From Piper betle (lineage: Eukaryota; Streptophyta; Magnoliopsida; Piperales; Piperaceae), in contig JAURVB010003592.1 in assembly GCA_033002965.1 (NCBI GenBank), forward strand, positions 62,001 through 126,000: a DNA stretch of 64,000 nt, in the 5' to 3' direction. Shown piece by piece: positions 1 to 10,825 of the stretch. Each line of letters begins with the position of its first letter. Positions within the stretch are counted from its first letter, which is position 1. A model generated the notes under the pieces. The model saw nothing but the letters and a program-made list of their open reading frames with translations. It was not told the DNA's origin and did not search any database. The translations under genes and the position numbers were made by a program.

Positions 1-36
1 ACGCACACTTTGAAATATATTTGTAACAATTACCAT

Positions 37-81
<45 letters not shown>

Positions 82-218
82 TTTCCTAGCTAGCTATAGC
101 TGCTGCTCACTGATCATGTATATATACATATATATATATATATATTAATAATGTATAATATATGTATGTATAGATCATCAAATCAAATTGATCAGAGAGA
201 GTAGTTAATCAAGAGGTT
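1..218 (+). promoter_or_regulatory. AT-rich upstream region of the LBD gene
   Basis: This is the sequence before the LBD start codon. It contains two TA dinucleotide runs (about 42-80 and 120-146) and the short repeated GATCA/CTAGCTAG words common in plant promoters. A single TATA box cannot be assigned because the whole stretch is TATATA-like. The window starts inside the promoter, so distal elements are not visible. Confidence 0.4.
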
Positions 219-887
219 ATGGCATCATCGAGCAGCAGCGCAGCCTCCTCCAACTCGCCATGCGCGGCCTGCAAATTCTTGAGGAGGAAGTGCATGCCGG
301 GGTGCATATTCGCGCCCTACTTCCCACCGGAGGAGCCTCAAAAGTTCGCCAATGTGCACAAGATATTCGGGGCCAGCAACGTGACCAAGCTCCTAAACGA
401 GCTCCACCCCCACCAACGAGAGGACGCCGTCAACTCCCTCGCCTACGAGGCCGAGGCCAGGATGAAAGACCCCGTCTACGGCTGCGTCGGCGCCATCTCC
501 GTTCTCCAGAGGCAGGTACACCGCCTCCAGAAGGAGCTCGACGCCGCCAACGCCGACCTCCTCCGCTACTCCTGCAACGACTTCCCCCAGCAGCCGCCGG
601 CCGCCGCTCCCAACCACCACCACCACCAACTCCAACACCAACGGTCCTTCCCGGCCCTGCCGATGGCCATCCCCGGCGGCCAAATTCATCCCAACTCCCG
701 ACAGAGGTCGTTTGAGCTGGGGAGGAGGTCATCGTTTGGCCAGTTCCATGGAGCTACTGCTGCCGCTGGTGCTCACGGGTTCCCTTTCTCCTACCCTTCT
801 TCATGGGCTGGTACGAACAACCCATTACCAGGAGATCATCATATGGATGGTGGGGGTGGAGGTGGAGGTGGAGGTGGAGGGGAGTAA
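219..887 (+). CDS. LOB-domain (LBD/ASL) class I transcription factor
   Basis: Single-exon ORF of 222 aa encoding a plant-specific nuclear DNA-binding protein of the LATERAL ORGAN BOUNDARIES family. The zinc-binding block C-x2-C-x6-C-x3-C is visible at Cys15, Cys18, Cys25 and Cys29. It is followed by the GAS block (FANVHKIFGASNVTKLL), the conserved DPVYGCVG segment and a leucine-zipper-like coil (LQRQVHRLQKELDAANADLL), which marks class I. The domain is closest to LOB itself and its near paralogues, from my memory of the family. The tail is His/Gln/Pro-rich and ends in a poly-Gly run encoded by a GGTGGAGGT-like microsatellite. Class I members act at organ boundaries and in lateral organ or root development; the exact orthologue cannot be set here. 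The start is supported by the typical short Ser-rich leader before the zinc block. Confidence 0.93.
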   Translation: MASSSSSAASSNSPCAACKFLRRKCMPGCIFAPYFPPEEPQKFANVHKIFGASNVTKLLNELHPHQREDAVNSLAYEAEARMKDPVYGCVGAISVLQRQVHRLQKELDAANADLLRYSCNDFPQQPPAAAPNHHHHQLQHQRSFPALPMAIPGGQIHPNSRQRSFELGRRSSFGQFHGATAAAGAHGFPFSYPSSWAGTNNPLPGDHHMDGGGGGGGGGGGE

Positions 888-3800
888 CACTGTTTAGAAG
901 TACTATAAATCATCATCATGGTCATCAATATGCTTGTTTACTCTATATTTGCGCGATGCTCATGTGTATGTGTGTGCGCGCGTAGATGGAGATTGACCAG
1001 GGCCTTGTGTTTCGACTTTTCGAGTTCAGGTCTCCCGATCAGGATGTACTTGAGTACTGTGTTGGATTGGAGAGCTCTCACAAATTAAAGGGAGCTTATT
1101 TTGCCGGTAAGAATTTGCTCGGCTAGATTTAACCATCGTCGCTTTTTCTCTTTCTTATAATTTATTATAATTTCTCGTGAACATATATATATATATATAT
1201 TATCATTTTCCTGTATCAATTCTGCGCATGGATGAGACCTGCTTGTGTGTTGCTATACAGCTTGGTGGACAGCAGCTTTATCTTATTATCTCTTTATTTA
1301 TATATTAACCCCTTTAAAGTGCAGTACTACACTTTTGATTAGGCATATATGTATACGTGTGCTGTGTGTAGTGTGAAATGTCTATAAATAAAGTATATAT
1401 GCTGCTTGAATTAAATTGCATTCTTTCTAACTATAGTATATGAGCTCACATGTGGTTGTATAAATAGGTGTGTGTTTGTGTGTATAAGTATTTAAGATTT
1501 AATTAGTTAGAATTGTTATATTTTTATCAACTATTAAAGTTTAGATATTCATGGTCGTGAAATTCAGCTTTACCCTATCAATTGTTTTTATACAATGAAA
1601 TTTTCATGTATGGAAAGGATTATTTTTTTGACAAGGTAACATCATACAATAAACAGTGCTCATGTCAATTCATGTGTATATATACCTTCTGATTATAAAA
1701 TGTATACTTATAATATGTACACCGACGTAATTGCCTTCTTGACCGTCAACCTGAATTAAAAAGACAAAAAACTAGTCATGTGATTGTAAATAGTCATACT
1801 TCTTTTCTTCTTATCATGCAATTCTCTGGCTCTAATATATATCAGTCTAATCAATTATCATAAAAACTAATCATGCTTTGATCTGCTGAGATACACGAAT
1901 CATGTATGTTCCTGAGTCTGGCAACATGTTTTAGTGATCTGATGTTCCCTTTTTGCATACTATATTATATTTCTATTATATATGTCTATTAGTCGGCACG
2001 GCAAACACAGTGCAATCGACCGAGTGTGGAAAATGTGAACAGAAAGAAAGTTGTCATACATAGTACAATATTAGCTTTATTTTTAAGATGTGTGAAGTCA
2101 GTACTCGGCTCTCATTTCTGGATTGAAACGAGGAACAAGCTGGCTGATGAGGAATTGTAAGACGATGAGTGAGTTTGGTTATGTGCGTTTCTCTAGCTTC
2201 ATGCATTTATAACCAGCTCTCTTTGCCCAATGTTGCACCAGTACTGAGTATGTTTTAACATAGCCCGTGTACAGTACTACACATCTGAGTAGTAAATGGG
2301 GTAACTTTGGCTTCTGGAAAAATTCCCCAAGGGAGCATGGGTCACTATCCGAAACAGTGAGATGCATTGTCTTATCGTCTACCATCCAGAACTTGCAGCT
2401 GACCCGTTTCAGGGGTTGCCATCAGAAGCAGAATTATTTGTTGCAGTCCATTCATAATTGGGTTTTCAGCTTGTCTTGCTCCTCGTCATCTCTTATAACT
2501 GATCGTCTATAGCTCTTGCACTCTAGTTAATTTACTGCTTGTATACATAGAATTAATAAGCTGTGATATTTATATTGTTCATCATGAGCTGCTGCAGAGG
2601 CCATTCTGATGATCAGCTGCTGCATGATCATCATGATCCATAGCCTGCTGGTCTCGGATTTTATAATTGCCAACTCAAAACTGTTAATTCATATTTTGGG
2701 TATATATATGGATATGCGTGGACTATTATTTGTCTATAACTTGTTCTCCTCTCCCCATCCGGGCCACCCTTGATCTTTCCTGTTCTCTTCACATATGGTC
2801 TGTCCAAATTGCTGGCAACCCGAGACTCAGAACTGCACCTGTATTTACTGTCAGCGGCAGCTTAAAGTTTGCGGTGATAAATATTTGTGGTAGCTTTAAT
2901 CGAACTAATGATATTGTTGGATTGTTTCCTTTTCCATTTTTATGTCCGTTATAGTACTCCGCGGTCATCTACTGTGCAGCTTGCCGCGCATCCTGGATAG
3001 ACAATATATTAGCTGCAAAGTCGGAATATTTTATAACTCGCTATTTTTTAATTGGTCTACTTACAATTACTCTTGTCACCATTCATCCAATCGTTCAACT
3101 TGCGTTCATCTCTTGGTGGCGGTGTAGCTCATAAGAAACAGTGACGAGGAAGAAGAAGACGAAGAAAGCAGGAATGATTATGTCGTGTGTCACGTCCATC
3201 AAAGATGGATCGAAAAACTCTCGGCACGCCATTCCTCGGCAGCCCAAATCCCCGAACATATTCGATAGTCAAAGTTTGCAGCCTTTATGGCTTCCGAATA
3301 AAATCCGCAGCAAGAGATCCATCTTACGTCGGTCTCACCTTCCCCGTTGTCCCTCGCTTGGACTATTCGATCCGATTTCAAACTACATCGTCACCACCTC
3401 CATATACATGGTAATACATCAGTACACAAGCCGAATTCCCCACTATATTTTTATACATATACAAGGTGGGTGCATCCGGCATGAAATCACAAGACATTTG
3501 TACATCTCTATTTGCATTATGCACAACAGCCAGAAATTTGGGCTTTTCTCTGTTGTTGAGTGCTTGAGTTTGATCATTAACGGTGATATGGGCCAGAGTG
3601 CGAAATTGGCTGCTATCTTAAGAGGCGGGCAACATTTATCTGTACATGGGCTAAATTGTCAGCCTTTTTTCAAGGACACAAAAATGTTCCTACACTACAC
3701 AGTTTCTACCTCTGATACAAACAGGGTGTTAGCTTTAATATATACACATGAATACAAATTTGTATACCATATACGTGCCTAGACACTAGAGATACAGATT

Positions 3801-5315
3801 ATTGTGAATAATTAGTCATGGGTCATCACAATCACTTCATAATACACTTATAAATAAGGTTCAATCGCCTGTTCATTAATATTGAATAGACAAGTATCAT
3901 TACATTAGTCTTGAGCAAATTAGATTAAAATTAAAGCACATTTCTCAAAATTATAAAAAAATATAGTCACGACTCATTTCTTAAAGATGAAAGCACTTTA
4001 TATTTATCAACTATGAATTATATATACTAATTAAATTGTGACTCTATCTTGAATACTCTAATAGTCCTCTTTTAAGAACTCTACAGATATTACTTTATAA
4101 GTCAAGCCGGTATTGATAAGACTCTATGGTTGACTGTTTTATTTGAGACGCTGATTCAAATAATATAAAGTTATTGAAATATCATTATTTTTGTATGATT
4201 TTGTTAAATCAAAATTATGTTAATAATAAAAATGATTAATAAATTTGTCAATTTCACATTATAAGAAAGAAATATATAAATAACCTTTTCATATTACCTA
4301 ATTTTGATTGTCATCTTAAAAAATCAATATAATAATCTTCAATTCATAAGCTTGGAGGCAAACTCCAAGCTGTCGACCTAAGTACTGCACAGAGAGCCAA
4401 TTTCCTAGACAAATGAATAGAGAACAAACTAGATGTCTAAATAATTAATAAAGCAAAAATTATTGCTAATAACTAAGCACTGTAAATGCTAAGGAAAAGC
4501 TGGTCGTGCATGCATGGCTGGAAGGTAATTAGAAAGAAGAGAATATGTTCTTTAATCTTACTGTCAGCATCCAATTTTATCGGAATTGGTCCTAAACTTA
4601 AAAACTACATATATGCCAAAAATTGACAACCTAATTGGACCACTAGATATTTCAATTACATCATTCCAAACCAAGTTCTTTTTTTAAAAAAACCTTGAAA
4701 ATTCAAATGATGCTTTTCGATCTGATTAAAAAAGGTGCTTTTTCGATGGTCCTGATCAGTTCGGAGTTACTCGCTAAAAAATGACCCACAGAAAACTAAG
4801 TATTCGTGCATGCACTAGCTACCCGAACAAAGTATCTTGTTTGTATTTTTCCCGCGGCGGCTCATCAGAAAGATATATAACGCGAAGAAAGATTTATGTG
4901 TCTATAAATATATACGCATATACGTTGTTAAAATGTTAATAAACTCACCATATGCGCATAGAAACAAGGAACTTTTTAATTTCCACAAGCACATAACAAG
5001 GACGTGATTGGGGAATAATAGAATTGGCATCCGAAGAAATGAAGTGTCACGAGAGGCCCGGCCACAAGTTCCCCTTGCATGGAGATGAGGTTTTGTTTTC
5101 ACACCGCCCCCAAGCGTTTTCTTATACTAGACTACCATCACTGGTATGATCATTCAAGCTGTGTCGTTCACGGTAGTTGCATCGATTTGTCGCTGCACTG
5201 GTTTCCCTGTGTGGTCTTCAATGACCTATCTTGTCCTTATACAACACGCGGCCAACTCTGCTACCAATTAAAAATAAGAAAAACAAGTAGCTCACTTTCA
5301 AGGAAATAAATATCC
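888..5315. other. AT-rich intergenic region, no gene recognised
   Basis: The first few hundred bases are probably the 3' UTR of the LBD gene. Beyond that there are only short ORFs in AT-rich DNA. Two were looked at more closely: a 68-codon minus-strand ORF at 2179-2385 with a fairly protein-like composition, and a 213-codon plus-strand ORF at 3141-3782 that begins with GTG and resembles no family I know. Neither shows clear splice partners. A cluster of AGCTGCTGCA/GATCATGAT words at 2585-2640 can fold back on itself, but no known small RNA was recognised. Confidence 0.5.
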
Positions 5316-6118
5316 TAGTGACAAGTTTCTCTGGCTATTACTTTTGTAGAAAACCCGTCGGTAGGCAGTATGGGAGTATTCACTCGGCTATGCAAATCAT
5401 CTTTGACGTAGATTATATACAGGGATAGGATATTATAATTTCTTATAGTTGTCCTGATCAAGAGCGTCTGATTATATTATTATACGGTCTAAATCTATTT
5501 TTTTAAAAAATAAAAAATTTCCCCCATCCCACTGCCGTCCACGCCGCTGCCATGCTCACTTATTAGTGCCCATGCCCACTACTAAGGCCCGCCCACACCC
5601 GTGCCCTCAGTTATGCTCACACCCTCCACCATGCTCTCACCTCCACCCATGCCTCCCTCCTCACCACTCCCACGCCCTTCGCTGCCCTCCACACCCACCG
5701 CCTGCACCCGTGCCCTCTGTCGTGCTTGCACCTTTAGTGTCGCTCACATCCTCTACCGCTCCCTTGCCTCCGCCCACGCCTGCACCCATGTCCTCCACCT
5801 CGCCCATGCTTGCACCCACCACTGAGCCTACGCCTGCACCCATGCCCTCGTCTCCGCACACGCCCTCGCCTCCACCCACGCCCTCTGTCGCTCCCTCCTT
5901 GCCACATCCACGCCTACACTTTTGAGGACAGCGAGGGCATCGGGAGCAGCAAGGGAGCACTAGGGCAGTAGTCGGTGAAGGCATCAATGATGGCGGACAA
6001 CAAGGGCAGCATCGTGGACAACAATGGGAGAGAAAAAGAGAAGTTTTTATTTTTTTTAAGAAAATAAAGTAACGGTCTAGGGTAACTTTAAAATTTTTTT
6101 CCTCCACTCGTCCAAGGC

Positions 6119-6176
<58 letters not shown>

Positions 6177-7475
6177 AGTTTATTGTGCTGCAGCCATCCA
6201 GCCATTGGATTGATTAAAAAAAAAAAAGATGCCTGGCCCAGGCGTCGCCGCCACCCCCTGCCTCGCCCGTCGTCGCCCCCGGCCGACGGGGCAGCGACGT
6301 AACCCCCTTCTCGCGGCAACCCCCTCCCCCCACCACCGGCGGCGACGGGGCAGCGGATCTAGCCGCCCCGCCTCTTTCCCTGCCACCCCGCCGCCGGGCG
6401 ACACCACCCCCACCCCGTCGGGGCTGTTGCCCCGTTACCGCACCCCCTCCCGAAGCCGGGGGCGGCTACGGCAGTGCACCCCGGCGGCCCACCTCCCCGC
6501 CCCGCCCCTCCCTACCGCGGCTCCCAACCCTGCGGCAATGGGTGCCCAGCCGCGGCCCCCCGGTCCCCCATCCCCCGCTCGCCACCCCGCCGCGCCCCCC
6601 TCGGCCCCTGCCCACCACCCCGCCGCGCCGCACCCCCGCATGGCGACCCGCGACCACCTTGCCGCCGCCCCCGGGACCAACCCCGTCCCCTGTGGCCGCC
6701 ATCCAACGGCCAAGATCAAACTGCTGAAGTATAAGAAACTTATTTCCATATATATATATATATATGCACATACATCACACTATTGGATGGCAAAGATGCA
6801 AATACGTTGGGGATCGATCTGACCAGGCTTACATGTAATAATCTGTCAAGATCAGGAGATGCGGCAAGGATTAAGTCTTAAGCTCCTCTTAATTGTTTGC
6901 ATGCCACGTCTAGTTGTTCTTGATAAACGATTTCATCAATTCTCGAAAACCATAGAACCAGCGTTTTATTCCTTATCCAAGTGCCGAAGCCGCCTGTGTT
7001 TCATGGCATCTTTGAGCTTTTATTATCATATTTACTCTCAAGCCTACGCGTTTCCAATCTCTACCTCAACCAATCCTCCTTCGCATTCTCGGTCTGCCCA
7101 CCAAACCACCGGCATTTCTAGTCAAGTCAAGATCCCTTGTGAACAAACTGATCATCTTCGACAACAGCATTTGTAGACATAAATCATACAAGCAGGCCAT
7201 GACACATGTAAGACTAATTAGCTATAAATTTTATGAAATCTGTTTATACAGTAAGAAAATAATTAAAGCGAAGAAGGGTAGGAAAAAGAGGGAGGCGTGA
7301 CCAAGTGGGCAAGAGATGGTGGGGCGTGGGGGGGATATGTATTGTATATCTTGAGCCGCCCCTCATCCAACCGATCTCATCTAGATCGAAGAAGATGGTT
7401 TAGATAAGAATAGAGATAACAAATTTGGAAAGTTGGGATCTTTTTCTGGGGAGGTGGGAGACCCCAGTTGGTGGC
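5316..7475 (+). repeat. Tandem segmental duplication, copy 1 (~2.16 kb)
   Basis: This segment and the next (about 7470-9834) are direct copies. Both open with AAGTTTCTCTGGCTATTACT and continue through a Pro-codon-rich CCCACGCC-type minisatellite, a GAGGACAGCAAGGGCATC-like stretch, a T-rich/AAGAAAATAAA stretch and the words CACTCGTCCAAGGCTATT. A (TA)n tract holding an insertion follows, then GGATGGCAAAGATGCAAATA and several hundred near-identical bases ending at GGGATCTTTTTCTGGGG. The copies differ mainly in minisatellite length and in which element occupies the (TA)n tract. ORFs here, for example the 119-codon Pro-rich one at 5566-5925, look like by-products of the minisatellite. Confidence 0.9.
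6172..6749. mobile_element. GC-rich inverted-terminal element lodged in a (TA)n tract
   Basis: A GC-rich insert of about 0.58 kb sits between a 50-bp (TA)n run (6122-6171) and a shorter one (6747-6765). Its ends are imperfect inverted repeats: the left end carries GAATGAGTTTATT...CAGC...GGATTGAT, and the reverse of the right end gives GAAATAAGTTTCTT...CAGC...GTTGGAT. The core is Pro/Ala-codon-rich on both strands, which produces long but unconvincing ORFs. The other copy of the tandem duplication carries a different insert at this spot. MITEs of the rice Micron type are known to target (TA)n microsatellites; assigning this element to such a group is inference. Confidence 0.6.
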
Positions 7476-7875
7476 AAGTTTCTCTGGCTATTACTTTCGT
7501 AGAAAACCCGTCGGTAGGCAGTACGGGAGTATTCACTAGGCTATGCAAATCATCTTTGACGCGATTATATACAGGGATAGGATATTATAATTTCTTATAA
7601 TTATCTTAATTTATAGCATTTGATTATATTAGACGGTCTAAATTTATTTTTCTAAAAAATAAAAATTTATAGTCCTCACTGCTGAGGCCCGCCCACACAC
7701 GTGCCCTCAGCTTCGCTCACGCCCTCCACCGTGCTCTCACCTCCACCCACGCCTCCCTCCTCGCTGCTCCCACACCCTTCGCCGCCCTCCACACCCACCA
7801 CCTATACCTATACCCTCTGCCGTGCCTGTACCTTCAGCCTCGCTCACATCCTCTGCCGCTCCCTCGCCTCCGCCC

Positions 7876-8139
7876 ACGCCTCCACCCATGCCCTCCACTT
7901 CGCCCACGCTTGCACCCACCACTGAGCCTACGCCTGCACCCATGCCCTCGTCTCCGCACGTGCCCTCACCTCCACCCACGCTCTCTGTCGCTCCCTCGCC
8001 TCTGCCCACGCCTCCACCCATGCCCTCCACTTCGCCCATGCTTGCACCCACCACTGAACCTACGCCTACACCCATGCCCTCATCTCCGCATGCGCCCTCG
8101 CCTCCACCCACGCCCTTTGCCGCTCCCTCTTCGCTACCA
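7876..8139 (+). repeat. 132-bp period Pro-rich minisatellite, two periods
   Basis: Two adjacent 132-bp units begin at ACGCCTCCACCCATGCCCTC (7876 and 8008). One frame stays open across both and reads as a Pro/Ser/Thr-rich 44-residue repeat (for example PPPMPSTSPMLAPTTEPTPT). Copy 1 of the segmental duplication has only one such unit near 5780-5925. The period is a multiple of three, so the frame is kept. No start, promoter or splice context supports a real protein. Confidence 0.7.
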
Positions 8140-8350
8140 CGCCAATACTTTTGAGGACAGCAAGGGCATCAGTGGTAGCAAGGGAGCACTAGGACAGTAG
8201 TCGGTGAAGGCATCGATGATGGCGGACAGCAAGGGCAGCTTCGTGGACAGCAATGGGAGCAAAAAGAAAAGTTTTTATTTTTTTTAAGAAAATAAATTAA
8301 CGGTCGAGGGTAACGTCAAAATTTTTTCTTGCACTCGTCCAAGGCTATTT

Positions 8351-8381
<31 letters not shown>

Positions 8382-8382
<1 letters not shown>

Positions 8383-9096
8383 GGGCTGCTGCAGCCTATT
8401 TGCAGCGCACGGGCCTCAATCCATAGCCCCACCCGTCGACCCGCCTAACCCACGTCCAACCCGCCTGCCCGCCCGAACCCGCCGCCCGCCCGACCCGGCC
8501 CACCGCCTTGCGGCCAACCACCCCCGCCGTGGCTCCCGGGGCAAGCTCCGCCTGTCCGACCCCGCCCGCCGCCCTGCGATCGACCCCCCGCCGACCTGCC
8601 TAACCCACGTCCAACCCGCCTGCCCGCCCGAACCCACCGCCCGCCCGAACCCGCCGCCTGCCCGACCCCGCCCGCCGCCCTGCGGCCAACCACCCCCGCC
8701 GTGGCTCCCGGGGCAAGCTCCGCCTGTCTGACCCCGCCCGCCGCCCTACGATTGACCCCCCCCCCTCTGCCGTGGCTCCCCCGGACAGCGCCGCCCGCTC
8801 GACCCCGCCGCCGCCCTGCGACCGACCCCCCACCGCCGCGGCTTCCCTGGCAAGGGCCACCCGCTGCCCTGCGCCCTGCCCCCCACCACGACCGACAAGC
8901 CCACCACCCCACCGTAGCCCGCCGGCCCGCCCCAAGCCGCGGCGACCCCCCCCAGGCAGCGGGTTCGGGCATGCAGGCAGTCAGACAGAGTTAGACGGGT
9001 CGGATGGATTGGGTGTGGACTTGAGGCCCGTGGGCCATTGGATTTCATCCAACGGCCTACGGGCCATGCGCTGCAAAAATACTGCAGTGCACTGCA

Positions 9097-9098
<2 letters not shown>
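8382..9098. mobile_element. GC-rich inverted-terminal element in the second (TA)n tract
   Basis: A GC-rich insert of about 0.72 kb sits between TA runs at 8350-8381 and 9099-9165. The ends are inverted repeats: the left has CTGCAG...TATTTGCAGCGCACGGGCC and the reverse of the right has GCAGTATTTTTGCAGCGCATGGCCC, followed by GGCCGTTGGAT-type words. Internally it holds near-identical direct repeats of about 0.15-0.2 kb (compare 8448-8590 with 8600-8760), which encode Arg/Pro/Gly-rich frames on both strands. It occupies the same (TA)n position as the 6172-6749 insert in the other duplicate but is a different sequence. Confidence 0.6.
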
Positions 9099-9146
<48 letters not shown>

Positions 9147-9834
9147 TATATATATATAATGGATGGCAAAGATGCAAATACGTTGGGGATCGATCTGACC
9201 AGGCTTACATTTAGTAATCTGTCAAGATCAGGAGATGCGGCAAGGATTAAGTCTTAAGCTCCTCTTAATTGTTTGCATGCCACGTCTAGTTGTTCCTGAT
9301 AAACGATTTCATCAATTCTCGAAAACCATAGAACCAACTTTTTATTCCTTATCCAAGTGCCGAAGCCGCCTGTGTTTCATGGCATCTTTGAGCTTTTATT
9401 ATCATATTTACTCTCAAGCCTACGCGTTTCCAATCTCTACCTAAACCAATCCTCCTTCGCATTCTCGGTCTGCCAACCAAACCACCGGCATTTCTAGTCA
9501 AGTCAAGATCCCTTGTGAACAAACTGATCATCTTCAACAACAGCATTTGTATACATAAATCATACAAGCAGGGCATGACACATGTAAGACTAGTAAGCTA
9601 TAAATTTTATGAAATCTGTTTATACAGTAAGAAACTAATTAAAGCGAAGAAGGGTTGGAAAAAGAGGGAGGCGTGACCAAGTGGGCAAGAGATGGTGGGG
9701 CGTGGGGGGGATATGTATTGCATATCTTGAGCCGCCCCTCATCCAACCGATCTCATCTAGATCGAAGAAGATGGCTTAGATAAGAATAGAGATAACAAAT
9801 TTGGAAAGTTGGGATCTTTTTCTGGGGCAGTTGG

Positions 9835-10593
9835 TGGCTTGGAACCAAAGTGAATCGTAAAATAATGGGCATCTTTCCACAACTTTAGCTGTGCCCACGG
9901 AATTTTCTGCCGGCGACAAGCATTACCCTTGTCTTGCATCACACATTCCCGAAATACAAGATTATAGAACTACATACGTAAACAAGTTACATAATATTTG
10001 AACTTCAATAGCTGCATTGAACTACATAGAGAGTGAAGAAGCTAGAATGGAATACGTAAATTTTATTAATCCTCGAGAGAAATGTGAATGGGACAAACTT
10101 CGTGGAAGTTAAGACGCGACGGTGGAATTTGTATTGCTCTGCGAAATAGCAAGTTCTCGATCTTACTGGTACTCATAATGTCCGGCACACAGTTCAACAC
10201 CATAACGGCGATATCTTTGGATTTATTTTTATTAATGTGATTTGTGAAAGCTGGAAGTTTATCTTGGCATGTTAGCAAATTAGTAGGTGGATAGTTTGAA
10301 GTTTTACAGTTTTTATTATTATTAGAGGTATTAGTTTGTGGTAGTTTGTATACGTAAGAAACGTTAATATGAGGCTTGTTATCCATCAACTTGGGGGGAG
10401 TCCTTGTCGCGGTTTCGAGATGACACTTTCCAATTTGATCATATTTGTTGGGCCCGAATTGATCATTTGAGCTCCACTTGTTGATCTAGCATTAGTTCCA
10501 CGTTATTGGGCGATCAAAAGTAGAACCCAATTGGGCCAACGCACTAACCTTCGATGATCGATCTTAAAATAATATTAGGAGCAATGCAGAGCT
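9835..10593. other. Intergenic region upstream of raffinose synthase
   Basis: The only sizeable ORF is a 107-codon minus-strand frame at 10066-10389 that is Asn/Lys-rich and unlike any family I recognise; it is probably chance. The 3' part (10400-10590) is presumably the promoter of the raffinose synthase gene. No further element is assigned with confidence. Confidence 0.4.
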
Positions 10594-10600
10594 TATAAAT
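10594..10600 (+). promoter_or_regulatory. TATA box of the raffinose synthase gene
   Basis: TATAAAT lies about 230 bp before the start codon at 10826. It is followed by a pyrimidine-rich leader (TCTTCACCTCTCTTCTTTGCC), as expected for a plant core promoter and 5' UTR. Confidence 0.6.
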
Positions 10601-10825
10601 ACCCCTTAGCATGTTGTTGCCCTTCACCATTCACAACCACCTTCTAGCTAGCTAGCTCATTCCCATTGTTCCCAATTACTCTTCACCTCTCTTCTTTGCC
10701 TTTGTTGTGTTCTCCCAATCCCACGTACAATACAAAAAAACACAAACTTCATCAATATTCTTTGCATATCTAGATAGATTTTTGTAAGGAAGATATAGCT
10801 GTCTGTTCAATATTTTGGTTCCGAG

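Larger units (their letters stand above)
7470..9834 (+). repeat. Tandem segmental duplication, copy 2 (~2.36 kb)
   Basis: This is the second direct copy of the 5316-7475 unit. The junction is visible around 7460-7476, where GGTGGGAGACCCCAGTTGGTGG is followed at once by the unit start. The copy ends at about 9834 in CAGTTGGTGG, matching the end of copy 1. The last ~670 bases (9160-9830) are nearly identical to 6782-7460, so the event looks fairly recent or recently homogenised. Copy 2 is longer because its minisatellite has an extra 132-bp period and its (TA)n tract carries a larger insert. Confidence 0.9.

Noticed and set aside
2585..2640. Fold-back around AGCTGCTGCA as a microRNA precursor
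   Set aside because: The stem is short and repetitive and contains no mature miRNA sequence that I recognise.
3141..3782. 213-codon plus-strand ORF
   Set aside because: Begins with GTG, has mixed low-similarity composition, and shows no family match or gene context.
5566..5925. Possible secreted Pro-rich cell-wall protein
   Set aside because: Pure minisatellite translation with no signal peptide and no promoter context; also within a duplicated non-genic unit.
6229..6822. 197-codon Pro-rich ORF and several overlapping minus-strand ORFs
   Set aside because: They lie in the GC-rich core of a TIR element. Open frames on both strands reflect base composition, and there is no domain or splice signal.
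8445..8972. 175-codon Gly/Arg-rich minus ORF and its companions
   Set aside because: Made by internal direct repeats of a GC-rich element; the composition is not that of a known family.
10066..10389. 107-codon minus-strand ORF upstream of raffinose synthase
   Set aside because: Asn/Lys-rich from AT-rich DNA; no recognised motif.
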